From contig JAKVAZ010000003.1 in NCBI GenBank assembly GCA_022447225.1, positions 124,001 through 188,000 of the forward strand: 64,000 nucleotides of DNA, given 5' to 3'. Of the stretch, positions 17,280 through 24,451 are shown in pieces (within the stretch, counting starts at the first letter, position 1; each line of letters starts with the position of its first letter). The notes beneath the pieces were generated by a model. The model had not been told where the DNA came from and did not search any database. It was given only the letters and a program-made list of their open reading frames with translations. The position numbers and the translations under genes are program-made. This stretch comes from Fuerstiella sp. GTDB lineage: Bacteria; Planctomycetota; Planctomycetia; Planctomycetales; Planctomycetaceae.

Positions 17280-19121
17280 ATGAATCGCAATATATTAACC
17301 GCAGTCAGTCTCATCAGTGTCTTCGGTGTGATGAGTTCGGCACCTGCCGACAGTCACCGGGGCGCCGCTGTGGAACGGGTACGGGCAGACATTGAGTTCT
17401 TCGCGTCCGATGAACAGGAAGGTCGAGGTGTGGCAACAGCAGGAATCGACCGCGCTGCAGGATACATAGTCGATGAATTCCGGAATATGGGGCTGACCTC
17501 AGTGATGCCGGACAGAGGTTGGCATCAGAAATTTGATGTCAGAATCGGGGCGACGGGAGTCAGTAATCGGACAGCTTTGAGTTTTCAGAGTAGCCGTGGT
17601 ACGCGACTGCGACTGGTAACTGGAAAGGACTGGCAACCTTTGGAGCGCGGGAGTTCAGGCAGTGCGTCCGGCGGACTTGTCTTTGTTGGCTACGGAATCA
17701 GTTCTCCGCATGATAATTATGATGAGTACGCTGACGTTGATGTTGCCGGAAAGATTATCGTCCTGATACGTCGAGTACCGGGCCAGGGAGATCCTGAATC
17801 GGTGTTTTCCGGTGATTCAACGAGTACTCATGCCTATATCACCACGAAACTGCGGCTTGCCCGGGAACGCAATGCTGCCGCTGTTCTACTGGTCAATGAT
17901 CCGTTCACCGCACCGGATCCGGAGTCCGATAAACTTGCCGACAGTGATGGTTTTGGTCAGCGTGGTGGACCTGTTCCATTCATGCAGATTCGACAGGACG
18001 TTCTGGATCGACTGCTGAAAGAAAGTCCTCTCAGAACGTCCGGCGGTGAACTACTTACGAGTGTGCGTTCCGCAGCACGATACCTCGACAGAACAATGTT
18101 GCCGGTTTCCCAGGAGCTGAGATCCTGGTCGGTGAATCTTAATGTAGAGTTTCAGGGGCGTACCGTGGAGGGATCGAATCTGATTGGCATGGTGGAGGGA
18201 CAGGGGCCGAATTCCCATGAGACGATTATCGTCGGGGGACACTACGACCACATCGGATTCGGTGACTACGGATCCCGTGCACGGAACCGACGGGGGGAAA
18301 TTCATAATGGAGCTGATGACAATGCCAGCGGAACGGCAGCTGTTCTCGAGTTGGCACGACGTGTCGCGGCAGGTCCAGCGCCGAATCGTCGAATTGTGTT
18401 TATTTGTTTTTCCGGTGAGGAGCGAGGTTTGCTCGGCAGCCGTCACTACATCAGTCGGCCCCTGTTTCCGCTGGACGATACTGTCTTTATGTTTAACTTC
18501 GATATGATTGGTTCTCTTCGAAACAATCACATGGAGGTTAACGGAGTCGGGACTGGTGCTGAGTTTCTTCCACTCGTACAACAGGCTGACGAATCAACTC
18601 CGGTCAGTGTGAAAATTGTTTCGAGTCCTTTCGGCGGCAGCGATCATCTTCCGTTTTATCGAAAGCAGATTCCGGTCCTGTTTTGCTTCACCGGAGTAAC
18701 CGATCGGTATCATACTCCCGATGACGATGTTGAAATGATCAATATGGATGGAGTTGTCTCGGTGATTGAACTGGGAGAAAGATTGTTGCACGCGGTCGAT
18801 GGACTTCCAGTCAGACCGTCTTATCGTCGGTGTAGACGTGGTCGGACTCGGATGGCCGTTTTGGGAGTCCGACCGGACCTCTCCGACAGTACCGGTCGGG
18901 GGGTTGGCGTGTTGAGTGTTCGAGATGGTTCACCCGCAGCAGATGCCTCTGTACAGACAGGAGACATCATCGTTAATATCGGGGAACAGCAAATAGACGG
19001 TTATCCCGGACTTTACGATTTTCTTCGTAAAGCACCGGACGGTCGATACGTCCCGTTAATTGTGGAACGCAATGGTCAGCGTGTTGGTTTGCGGGTGAAG
19101 CTGGGAACAGCCAGTCGATAG
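17280..19121 (+). CDS. Exported M28-family metallopeptidase with PA-like and PDZ domains
   Basis: 613 residues. A signal peptide (about 1-24, ending SSAPADS) is followed by a segment with a PA-like insert (GLVFVGYGISSP to PFMQI) and the M28 zinc domain. The zinc ligands are readable: GGHYDHIGFG (H321), NGADDNASG, SGEERGLLGSRHY, FNFDMIG and GGSDHLPF. A PDZ domain (about 525-610) carries GVGVLSVRDGSPAADASVQTGDIIV. M28 enzymes are aminopeptidases or related hydrolases with two zinc ions, here in the periplasm or cell envelope. The PDZ domain suggests substrate or partner recognition. The FlgG-like gene starts 24 nt after its stop, behind its own ribosome-binding site, so the two are likely cotranscribed. 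Confidence 0.92.
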   Translation: MNRNILTAVSLISVFGVMSSAPADSHRGAAVERVRADIEFFASDEQEGRGVATAGIDRAAGYIVDEFRNMGLTSVMPDRGWHQKFDVRIGATGVSNRTALSFQSSRGTRLRLVTGKDWQPLERGSSGSASGGLVFVGYGISSPHDNYDEYADVDVAGKIIVLIRRVPGQGDPESVFSGDSTSTHAYITTKLRLARERNAAAVLLVNDPFTAPDPESDKLADSDGFGQRGGPVPFMQIRQDVLDRLLKESPLRTSGGELLTSVRSAARYLDRTMLPVSQELRSWSVNLNVEFQGRTVEGSNLIGMVEGQGPNSHETIIVGGHYDHIGFGDYGSRARNRRGEIHNGADDNASGTAAVLELARRVAAGPAPNRRIVFICFSGEERGLLGSRHYISRPLFPLDDTVFMFNFDMIGSLRNNHMEVNGVGTGAEFLPLVQQADESTPVSVKIVSSPFGGSDHLPFYRKQIPVLFCFTGVTDRYHTPDDDVEMINMDGVVSVIELGERLLHAVDGLPVRPSYRRCRRGRTRMAVLGVRPDLSDSTGRGVGVLSVRDGSPAADASVQTGDIIVNIGEQQIDGYPGLYDFLRKAPDGRYVPLIVERNGQRVGLRVKLGTASR

Positions 19122-19145
19122 TCAGCAGGCGACAGGGAGGCAGTT

Positions 19146-20198
19146 ATGAACCGGGCGGCGATCAGGTTGTTGTTCATTGTGCCGGCTTTCTCAGCGTTTG
19201 TCGGAGTCTGGTCTCTGAAAACTGACCCCGCAGACAGTTCCCTGCCGGAAAGATCCCAATCAACAGTCAGGCCGGATTCGTCGGTGGCAGCTTCCCATTT
19301 GGGTGACAGTGAACATTCGGCGGTTTCGTTTAGCGTCGATGCAGCTGAATCTGAGGCTATTGTACGAGCGTATTCCGAACCGGTTCCTGGAAAACGCCGA
19401 GAACATGTTCGTCAGCTTATTCGGCGGCTTCGCCCACAGGAATCTGCGGCAGCAATTGAAGTGTGGCTGGAAGCATTCGAACATTCGGCCGATGATGAAA
19501 TTGCGTTTTTGATCAATCAGTCCGGGTTGCCCGGAGAAATGGATGCGAGTCCGTTGTCATCTTCTGTGTTGGGCAACAGTGCCGGCGGGGGCGCATTCCC
19601 ATCCAACGATGCGGAATCCATGAATCTTCAGATCGAGTCGGCCCGAACAAATCTGAACAATATCATGACAGTGGGGTATCGGGGCCGAATTGACGTTAGG
19701 ATGGTTTCGGCCGGCGCTGACACAGACTCTCAGCAGATTTCTTTGAGACGAATGGCCTGTGGGAACCTGTTTATGACAGGCGACCCCCTGCATGTCGCGC
19801 TGCGATCACCAGGGCTCGTTTTTTTTCAACTGGCCGATGGCCGATTAACGCGTAACGGAATGTTTGTCCGTACGGACGATGATCGTTTGGGACTGAGGGC
19901 TGGCGACGGAGTTGTGGCGATTCAGAATTCCCCGATTGTTCCGGCTGACGTCCAATGTACGATTGCGGCCGACGGACGGGTCCATGATGGTGACAGCAAC
20001 CGATCGTTTGGCGCAATTCGGGTCGTCACAGCAGATCGTGCGGATCAACTGTCGACGAATGACGGGGTCTACTTCACCACCAGATCGGAAGTCAGACCTG
20101 CTGAAGATTTCGAACTGCGCTCCGGAGGATTCGAGCTCAGCAATGTTGACGTGAAATATAACCAACAGATCCTTGAAATACGGAATGACTGCCGCTGA
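19146..20198 (+). CDS. Exported protein with a FlgF/FlgG (flagellar rod)-like domain
   Basis: 350 residues with a hydrophobic N-terminus (about 5-24) and a strong ribosome-binding site, GGGAGG, 6 nt before the ATG. Residues 25-150 are hydrophilic and unrecognised. From about residue 159 the sequence follows flagellar rod and hook proteins: ARTNLNNIMTVGYRGRI at the place of the NNLANxxTxGFK motif, then GDPLHVALRSPGLVFFQ and LADGRLTRNGMF. Next come a TIAADGRV segment and DGVYFTT, and the C-terminal GGFELSNVDV matches the GALExSNVD motif. It lacks the long terminal helices used for rod polymerisation, has a signal sequence not found in true rod proteins, and no flagellar genes are near. I infer a co-opted extracytoplasmic role beside the M28 peptidase. 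Confidence 0.75.
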   Translation: MNRAAIRLLFIVPAFSAFVGVWSLKTDPADSSLPERSQSTVRPDSSVAASHLGDSEHSAVSFSVDAAESEAIVRAYSEPVPGKRREHVRQLIRRLRPQESAAAIEVWLEAFEHSADDEIAFLINQSGLPGEMDASPLSSSVLGNSAGGGAFPSNDAESMNLQIESARTNLNNIMTVGYRGRIDVRMVSAGADTDSQQISLRRMACGNLFMTGDPLHVALRSPGLVFFQLADGRLTRNGMFVRTDDDRLGLRAGDGVVAIQNSPIVPADVQCTIAADGRVHDGDSNRSFGAIRVVTADRADQLSTNDGVYFTTRSEVRPAEDFELRSGGFELSNVDVKYNQQILEIRNDCR

Positions 20199-20392
20199 CC
20201 ACTGGTGAAGTTGAAACGGGATGCGATGTGAAAATGCTTCTGGTGGTATCTCGCACGTTGATGCCGTTACACACAGAAGGTAACCAGACATGAAGGCAGA
20301 CTGTCGTGTCGGCCGCACACTCTGAGTTCGGGGGACCCGGACAGAAATAAAGTTCCGGAGTGTTTCAGTCACACTAATGCGAAGTTCGATTT

Positions 20393-21175
20393 ATGCTCGT
20401 GTTTTTCATGGTTCTCGTCGCGGCGATCGTTCTGGGATCGATCGTCTATCGCTACGACCTGTATAACAAGGAGCCATGGTACCTGCTGCTGATGACGACT
20501 GGACTGGGGATGTTGACCGGGTACGGTTCCGGCCTGATCGAAGATCAGCTGATCCAGGCATGGAACATCTACGATCAACCGATGGAAATGGCCTGGCTGG
20601 CGGGTATTGTGGAAGAACTGGCCAAGGTGCTGGTCGTCGTGGCCGTTGCCTTTGTGTGCCGGTCTAAATTCGACGATCCTCAGGACGGGCAGATTTACGG
20701 AGCCTTTGCCGGACTGGGTGCCGCGATCATCGAGTCACGTGTCTACCTCACGCTGGGAACGCCCGAACTGGCAACCGTCGGCACGGAGTTCGCCCGTCTG
20801 TTACTGCACCTGCTGCTGGGAGGCATCGGCGGTTACGGTATCGGCCTGGCTCGCTTCCGGATTCGGGGCTGGGCGTGGAAACTACCGGTCTCGGTGACGG
20901 TGGCCGTGGTACTGCATTCGGCCTGGGACTGGGCCTGCGGCCTGCCCGCACAACTGGGCGAGATCACAATGGGCCCGCGGTATATCGCCGTGGGGCTGAT
21001 GCTGACCACGCTGTTGCTGTTTGGACTCATGACGCATTTGGGAACGCAACATGCCGCAGCAGCACTAAAACCGCGACGACTGCGCACGCTGTTCGGCTGG
21101 CCGTTCAACCTGATCTTCCGCAGTCGACCGGAACACGTTTCTCGGAACGACGATGACGCTCCGACTGAACCGTGA
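20393..21175 (+). CDS. PrsW-family intramembrane metalloprotease
   Basis: 260 residues with about seven hydrophobic segments. The three PrsW motifs are present: EExxK at E74-K78 (VEELAK), FxxxxxxxxE around F105-E114, and HxxxD at H175-D179 (HSAWD). PrsW proteins are membrane-embedded metalloproteases of the CPBP/abortive infection superfamily; B. subtilis PrsW cleaves the anti-sigma factor RsiW. A charged C-terminal tail of about 40 residues ends the protein. No anti-sigma gene is adjacent. It lies 194 bp after the FlgG-like gene on the same strand. The DNA here looks more GC-rich than its neighbours. The start codon is inferred, as no good ribosome-binding site is seen. Confidence 0.82.
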   Translation: MLVFFMVLVAAIVLGSIVYRYDLYNKEPWYLLLMTTGLGMLTGYGSGLIEDQLIQAWNIYDQPMEMAWLAGIVEELAKVLVVVAVAFVCRSKFDDPQDGQIYGAFAGLGAAIIESRVYLTLGTPELATVGTEFARLLLHLLLGGIGGYGIGLARFRIRGWAWKLPVSVTVAVVLHSAWDWACGLPAQLGEITMGPRYIAVGLMLTTLLLFGLMTHLGTQHAAAALKPRRLRTLFGWPFNLIFRSRPEHVSRNDDDAPTEP

Positions 21176-21589
21176 ATACGTCTGCAGTCACCACCTGCCG
21201 CTTGCGAAACGCGAGGTGGTTCTGTAATCATCCTTGTTCAATCCGCAAACCAGGGCCACAAACTGCATCACTGAATGCCAGACTGAGGGATTCGCAGTCT
21301 TCGCACACTCAGCACATGTTGTTTTACGGCTAATCCAGCAATCATCCTGCCGATCAGCGGGAATGACCACCAATCCGTATTCGCGTGGAAATCCATCGCG
21401 GTCGTGCGTGTATCCCGTTCTCATTCCGTAAGTGGCTTCTATCCATTGAAGTTCCCCGGCAGGAGTTGTAGAAGGGCCTACAGGAGTGGAATGTTCGGTC
21501 CGCGACCGCCACAGACGGACAGACATGAGGTCATGATTGCGTGCGGCAGGTTCTGCTGGCGGTCCATGGCCGGTTTTACAGGAGTCGTC
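21176..21589. other. Intergenic region upstream of pyrB
   Basis: 414 bp. A hairpin ACCACCT/AGGTGGT (21190-21220) lies 15 bp past the PrsW stop and may end that transcript. Open frames run through the region on both strands, including an in-frame upstream extension of pyrB, but show no family features. The pyrB promoter must lie here; no pyrimidine-attenuator stem could be recognised with confidence. Confidence 0.4.
21190..21220 (+). terminator. Possible terminator after the PrsW gene
   Basis: ACCACCT and AGGTGGT are perfect 7-bp arms with a 17-nt loop, directly downstream of the stop codon and followed by TCTGT rather than a clean T-run. Confidence 0.35.
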
Positions 21590-22549
21590 ATGACAATTGC
21601 CGACGCAGATCCAGTATCCATCGGACAGCATTTGCTTGGCATTGAAGAGTTGTCTGCTGAGCAGATCACGTCGATTCTGGACCTCGCCGAACACTATCGT
21701 GAGAAAACAATCAGCAGCGCCGAGAAACTGAACGACCTGCGAGGGATTGTTGTTGCAAATCTGTTCTTTGAACCATCAACGCGTACTCGCACAAGTTTCA
21801 ACCTGGCTGCACGACGCATCGGGGCAGATACTGTTGATTTTTCAGCCAGTGGCAGCAGCCTGTCTAAAGGAGAAACGTTTGTCGACACGGCGTTGACGAT
21901 CGAGGCGATGGGAGTTGACCTGGTCGTTTGTCGACACCGATCTCCCGGTGCTCCCCACATGCTCGCTCGTCACCTGAAGGCCGGCGTTCTCAATGCTGGT
22001 GACGGGACCCACGAACACCCCACACAGGCCCTGCTGGACATCCTCACAATTCGACAACGCCGGGAAATCCAGGGCCTGACAGTAGCTCTGGTTGGTGATA
22101 TTCGACACAGCCGAGTCGCGAGATCCAACATCCACGGGCTGCAAAAACTGGGGGCCAGGGTCATTGTCTGTGGTCCTGCGACGTTGATTCCCCGTACGAT
22201 TACGCAGATGGGTGTGGAAGTTGCCTATGACCTGGATGAGATTCTTCCGAATGTCGATTGTGTCAACCTGCTGCGAGTGCAGTTTGAGCGACAGCGCGGA
22301 GCTTTTTTCCCTTCCATTGAAGAATATGCTCATCTGTTCGGAATGACTGCTGAACGCATTCGACGGGCAAAAGACGGACTTCTGGTACTGGCGCCGGGGC
22401 CAATCAATCGTGGAGTGGAACTCACTCCGGAAGTGGCAGATGGACCGCATTCACTAATTCTTGATCAGGTAACCAACGGGCTTTTCGTGCGGATGGCGTG
22501 TTTATCGATGCTGGCTGAGGAACGCCGGCGGATACGGAACAGTAATTGA
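21590..22549 (+). CDS. pyrB: Aspartate carbamoyltransferase catalytic subunit
   Basis: 319 residues. It joins aspartate and carbamoyl phosphate to form carbamoyl aspartate, the committed step of pyrimidine synthesis in the cytoplasm. Carbamoyl-phosphate binding is shown by [11 protein letters not shown] near residue 52 and by [14 protein letters not shown] near residue 140; the aspartate side has LLRVQFERQ and the C-terminal [10 protein letters not shown]. The start at 21590 is chosen because AGGAG lies 7 nt upstream and the open frame further upstream has no family sequence. No pyrR or pyrI is seen. A dihydroorotase-like gene follows after 36 bp, as in bacteria where PyrB forms a dodecamer with an inactive dihydroorotase homologue. 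Confidence 0.96.
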   Translation: MTIADADPVSIGQHLLGIEELSAEQITSILDLAEHYREKTISSAEKLNDLRGIVVANLFFEPSTRTRTSFNLAARRIGADTVDFSASGSSLSKGETFVDTALTIEAMGVDLVVCRHRSPGAPHMLARHLKAGVLNAGDGTHEHPTQALLDILTIRQRREIQGLTVALVGDIRHSRVARSNIHGLQKLGARVIVCGPATLIPRTITQMGVEVAYDLDEILPNVDCVNLLRVQFERQRGAFFPSIEEYAHLFGMTAERIRRAKDGLLVLAPGPINRGVELTPEVADGPHSLILDQVTNGLFVRMACLSMLAEERRRIRNSN

Positions 22550-22585
22550 TCAGTGACTTAATCATTCGGCCGCGTTGCGGAACAG

Positions 22586-23890
22586 ATGTCTGGTAAAAAT
22601 ATGCAGCGACTCGTGATCACCAACGGAAGGATCATTGATCCCGCGAATAATATTGACCGTGTGGGCAGTTTACTGATTGAAGATGGCTGCGTTCTGGATT
22701 TACTTGACGGGCCGGATGTCTCGGAGATTGATGCAGAACAGATCGACGCAGACGGACTCCTGGTGACACCGGGATTTGTTGATCTGCACGTGGGCGTTGG
22801 TGAACCGGGATTCGAAGAAGATGAGACGATTGCCTCAGCCGCACTTGCGGCGGTGGCGGGCGGAGTAACCAGCATTGCAACTCTTCCGTCCACAAATCCG
22901 GTTGTGGACAATCGAGGCGCTGCGGAATTCGTTAAACAGCAGGCTCTGCAGGTCTCAGGCAGTCGTGTGTTTCCTATGGGAGCTGTCACCAGAGGAGCTA
23001 AAGGCGAAACGCTTGCGGAAATTGGGCAACTGGTGGAAGCCGATGCCATTGCTTTCAGCGATGGAAAACTGCCGGTTGCGAACGCGGAAATCATGCGCCG
23101 TGCTCTGGAATACTCAGGTATGTTCGACCGTCCGATCATGCACAATGCCATGATTCCTGAGCTGTCAGAAACGGGAATTATGCATGAAGGATTTGAATCG
23201 ACACGACTCGGCCTGCGAGGAATTCCGGCTGCTGCTCAGGACATTATGACAGGGCGGGATATTGCTCTTGCCGAACTCACCGGGGGTCGTGTGCATATCA
23301 TGACCGTGACCACTATGGATGCCACAGAGCGAATCCGCACGGCTCGCCGAAGAGGCATTCAGGTATCGGCTGATGTGACACCTCAACACCTTCTGCTCGA
23401 CGACACTGTCATGAGCAGTTTTGACACACTCTACAAAGTTAACCCCCCGTTCCGTACACAGGACCACACCAGTGAACTCATTGAAGGCCTGAAAGACGGT
23501 ACGATCACCGCGATCAGCGGGGATCATCAGCCACTGGCGATCGAAAAGAAAGCGGTTGAACTGGACGTTGCCCCCTTTGGAATGTGTGCCCTGGAGACGC
23601 TCCTGTGCTGCAGCATTCGTGCTCTGATCGAACCGGGGCATTTATCCTGGTCGCAATTGCTGCGATGTCTTACTGTGGGGCCGGCGGAAATTCTCGGGGT
23701 CAATGCAGGAAGACTCTCTCGCGGTTGTGCGGCTGACGTTACCCTGATTGATCCGGCGCGTCGAATCACGATTGATACAGCACAGTTCCGTTCCAGAAGC
23801 AGGAACACACCGTTTAACGGGCAAACATTTACCGGGGCTGTCGTGAGGACGCTGGTTGCCGGCAAGACAGTTTATGAGCGACAAACATAG
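22586..23890 (+). CDS. Dihydroorotase-like protein, probably inactive (PyrC'/PyrX type)
   Basis: 434 residues with full-length dihydroorotase similarity: TPGFVDLHV, AVAGGVTSIATLPSTNP, MRRALEY, VNPPFR, GPAEILGV and SRNTPFNGQTF. Key residues are missing. The metal motif HxH plus the substrate arginine (normally HVHLR) reads HVGVG at 68-72, the zinc-ligand His in HxxHVST is T240, TPHHLLL is TPQHLLL, and the TDHAPH loop is GDHQPL, keeping only D313 and H314. This matches the non-catalytic homologues that pair with PyrB in Pseudomonas and relatives, acting as structural partners of aspartate carbamoyltransferase. It lies 36 bp after pyrB and is surely cotranscribed. An active dihydroorotase should exist elsewhere. 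ATG codons at 22586 and 22601 are both possible starts. Confidence 0.85.
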   Translation: MSGKNMQRLVITNGRIIDPANNIDRVGSLLIEDGCVLDLLDGPDVSEIDAEQIDADGLLVTPGFVDLHVGVGEPGFEEDETIASAALAAVAGGVTSIATLPSTNPVVDNRGAAEFVKQQALQVSGSRVFPMGAVTRGAKGETLAEIGQLVEADAIAFSDGKLPVANAEIMRRALEYSGMFDRPIMHNAMIPELSETGIMHEGFESTRLGLRGIPAAAQDIMTGRDIALAELTGGRVHIMTVTTMDATERIRTARRRGIQVSADVTPQHLLLDDTVMSSFDTLYKVNPPFRTQDHTSELIEGLKDGTITAISGDHQPLAIEKKAVELDVAPFGMCALETLLCCSIRALIEPGHLSWSQLLRCLTVGPAEILGVNAGRLSRGCAADVTLIDPARRITIDTAQFRSRSRNTPFNGQTFTGAVVRTLVAGKTVYERQT

Positions 23891-23899
23891 CGTGAAACG

Positions 23900-23945
23900 C
23901 ATTCCTGTCGTGTCAGGGTCAACCAGGTTAATTACAACAGGAATG
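23900..23945 (+). terminator. Stem-loop after the pyrB operon
   Basis: CATTCCTGT and ACAGGAATG are perfect 9-bp arms separated by 28 nt, beginning 9 bp past the stop codon of the dihydroorotase-like gene. ACATTTCGG follows. It is a plausible operon end, but the loop is long and there is no strong T-tract. Confidence 0.4.
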
Positions 23946-24451
23946 ACATTTCGGCTGACGTAATACCGGATTCAGATGTGTTGACGTCAGGTTGAGATTT
24001 CCATCCAGCAGACATTCTGCGGCGGCCTCATCTGCTTCACGAGTGAGTAAATCGCCTTCTGCCATTCGATTTCGCAGTTGTGCAATTCGATCATTCCGCA
24101 GGGGTGAGTCACGGATTCATCAGGCGGTGCAGATTTTGAATTGCCGTTGGCTGCGGCTGAGATTCGTAATGGAGCTGTCGTAAGCCCGAATTTGTTGCCG
24201 GTTCTCAACACCTGGCCTGTACTGATGCAGAAAGTCTGGCATTTGAGTCGGTTGACGGAGAGTTGCGGGACACCTCTTCAATCAGCGCTCCCATAATTCA
24301 GATATGGGTTCCGAACTGTTAAATACCGTCTGCGATAAAAATGTAAGACGGAAGAACTTTCAGAATTTAACAGTCTGTCGCCAACCACTGCTCTCCCGCT
24401 GGAAGTCGGGTGAAGAATATGCACCGCGTGAAACAGATGGCTTAATACGCA
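23946..24451. other. Intergenic region between convergent genes
   Basis: About 500 bp with no supported gene. The right part carries a nested inverted repeat at 24315-24374, described separately. Confidence 0.4.
24315..24374 (-). repeat. Nested inverted repeat downstream of the DUF11 gene
   Basis: The outer arms ACTGTTAAAT (24315-24324) and ATTTAACAGT (24365-24374) are perfect. Inside them, CCGTCT (24326-24331) and AGACGG (24346-24351) also pair. The structure lies about 80 bp past the stop of the minus-strand DUF11 gene and may be its 3' end or a small structured RNA. Confidence 0.4.

Noticed and set aside
20393-21175. Horizontal acquisition of the PrsW gene, suggested by its higher GC
   Set aside because: The difference is only judged by eye and hydrophobic membrane proteins shift composition; no mobile-element borders are present.
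21404-21589. In-frame upstream extension of pyrB by 62 codons
   Set aside because: Arg/Pro-rich sequence unlike any PyrB, while AGGAG precedes the ATG at 21590.
21188-21694. 168-codon minus-strand frame antisense to the pyrB 5' region
   Set aside because: It overlaps the start of pyrB, which is certain, and has no recognisable motif.
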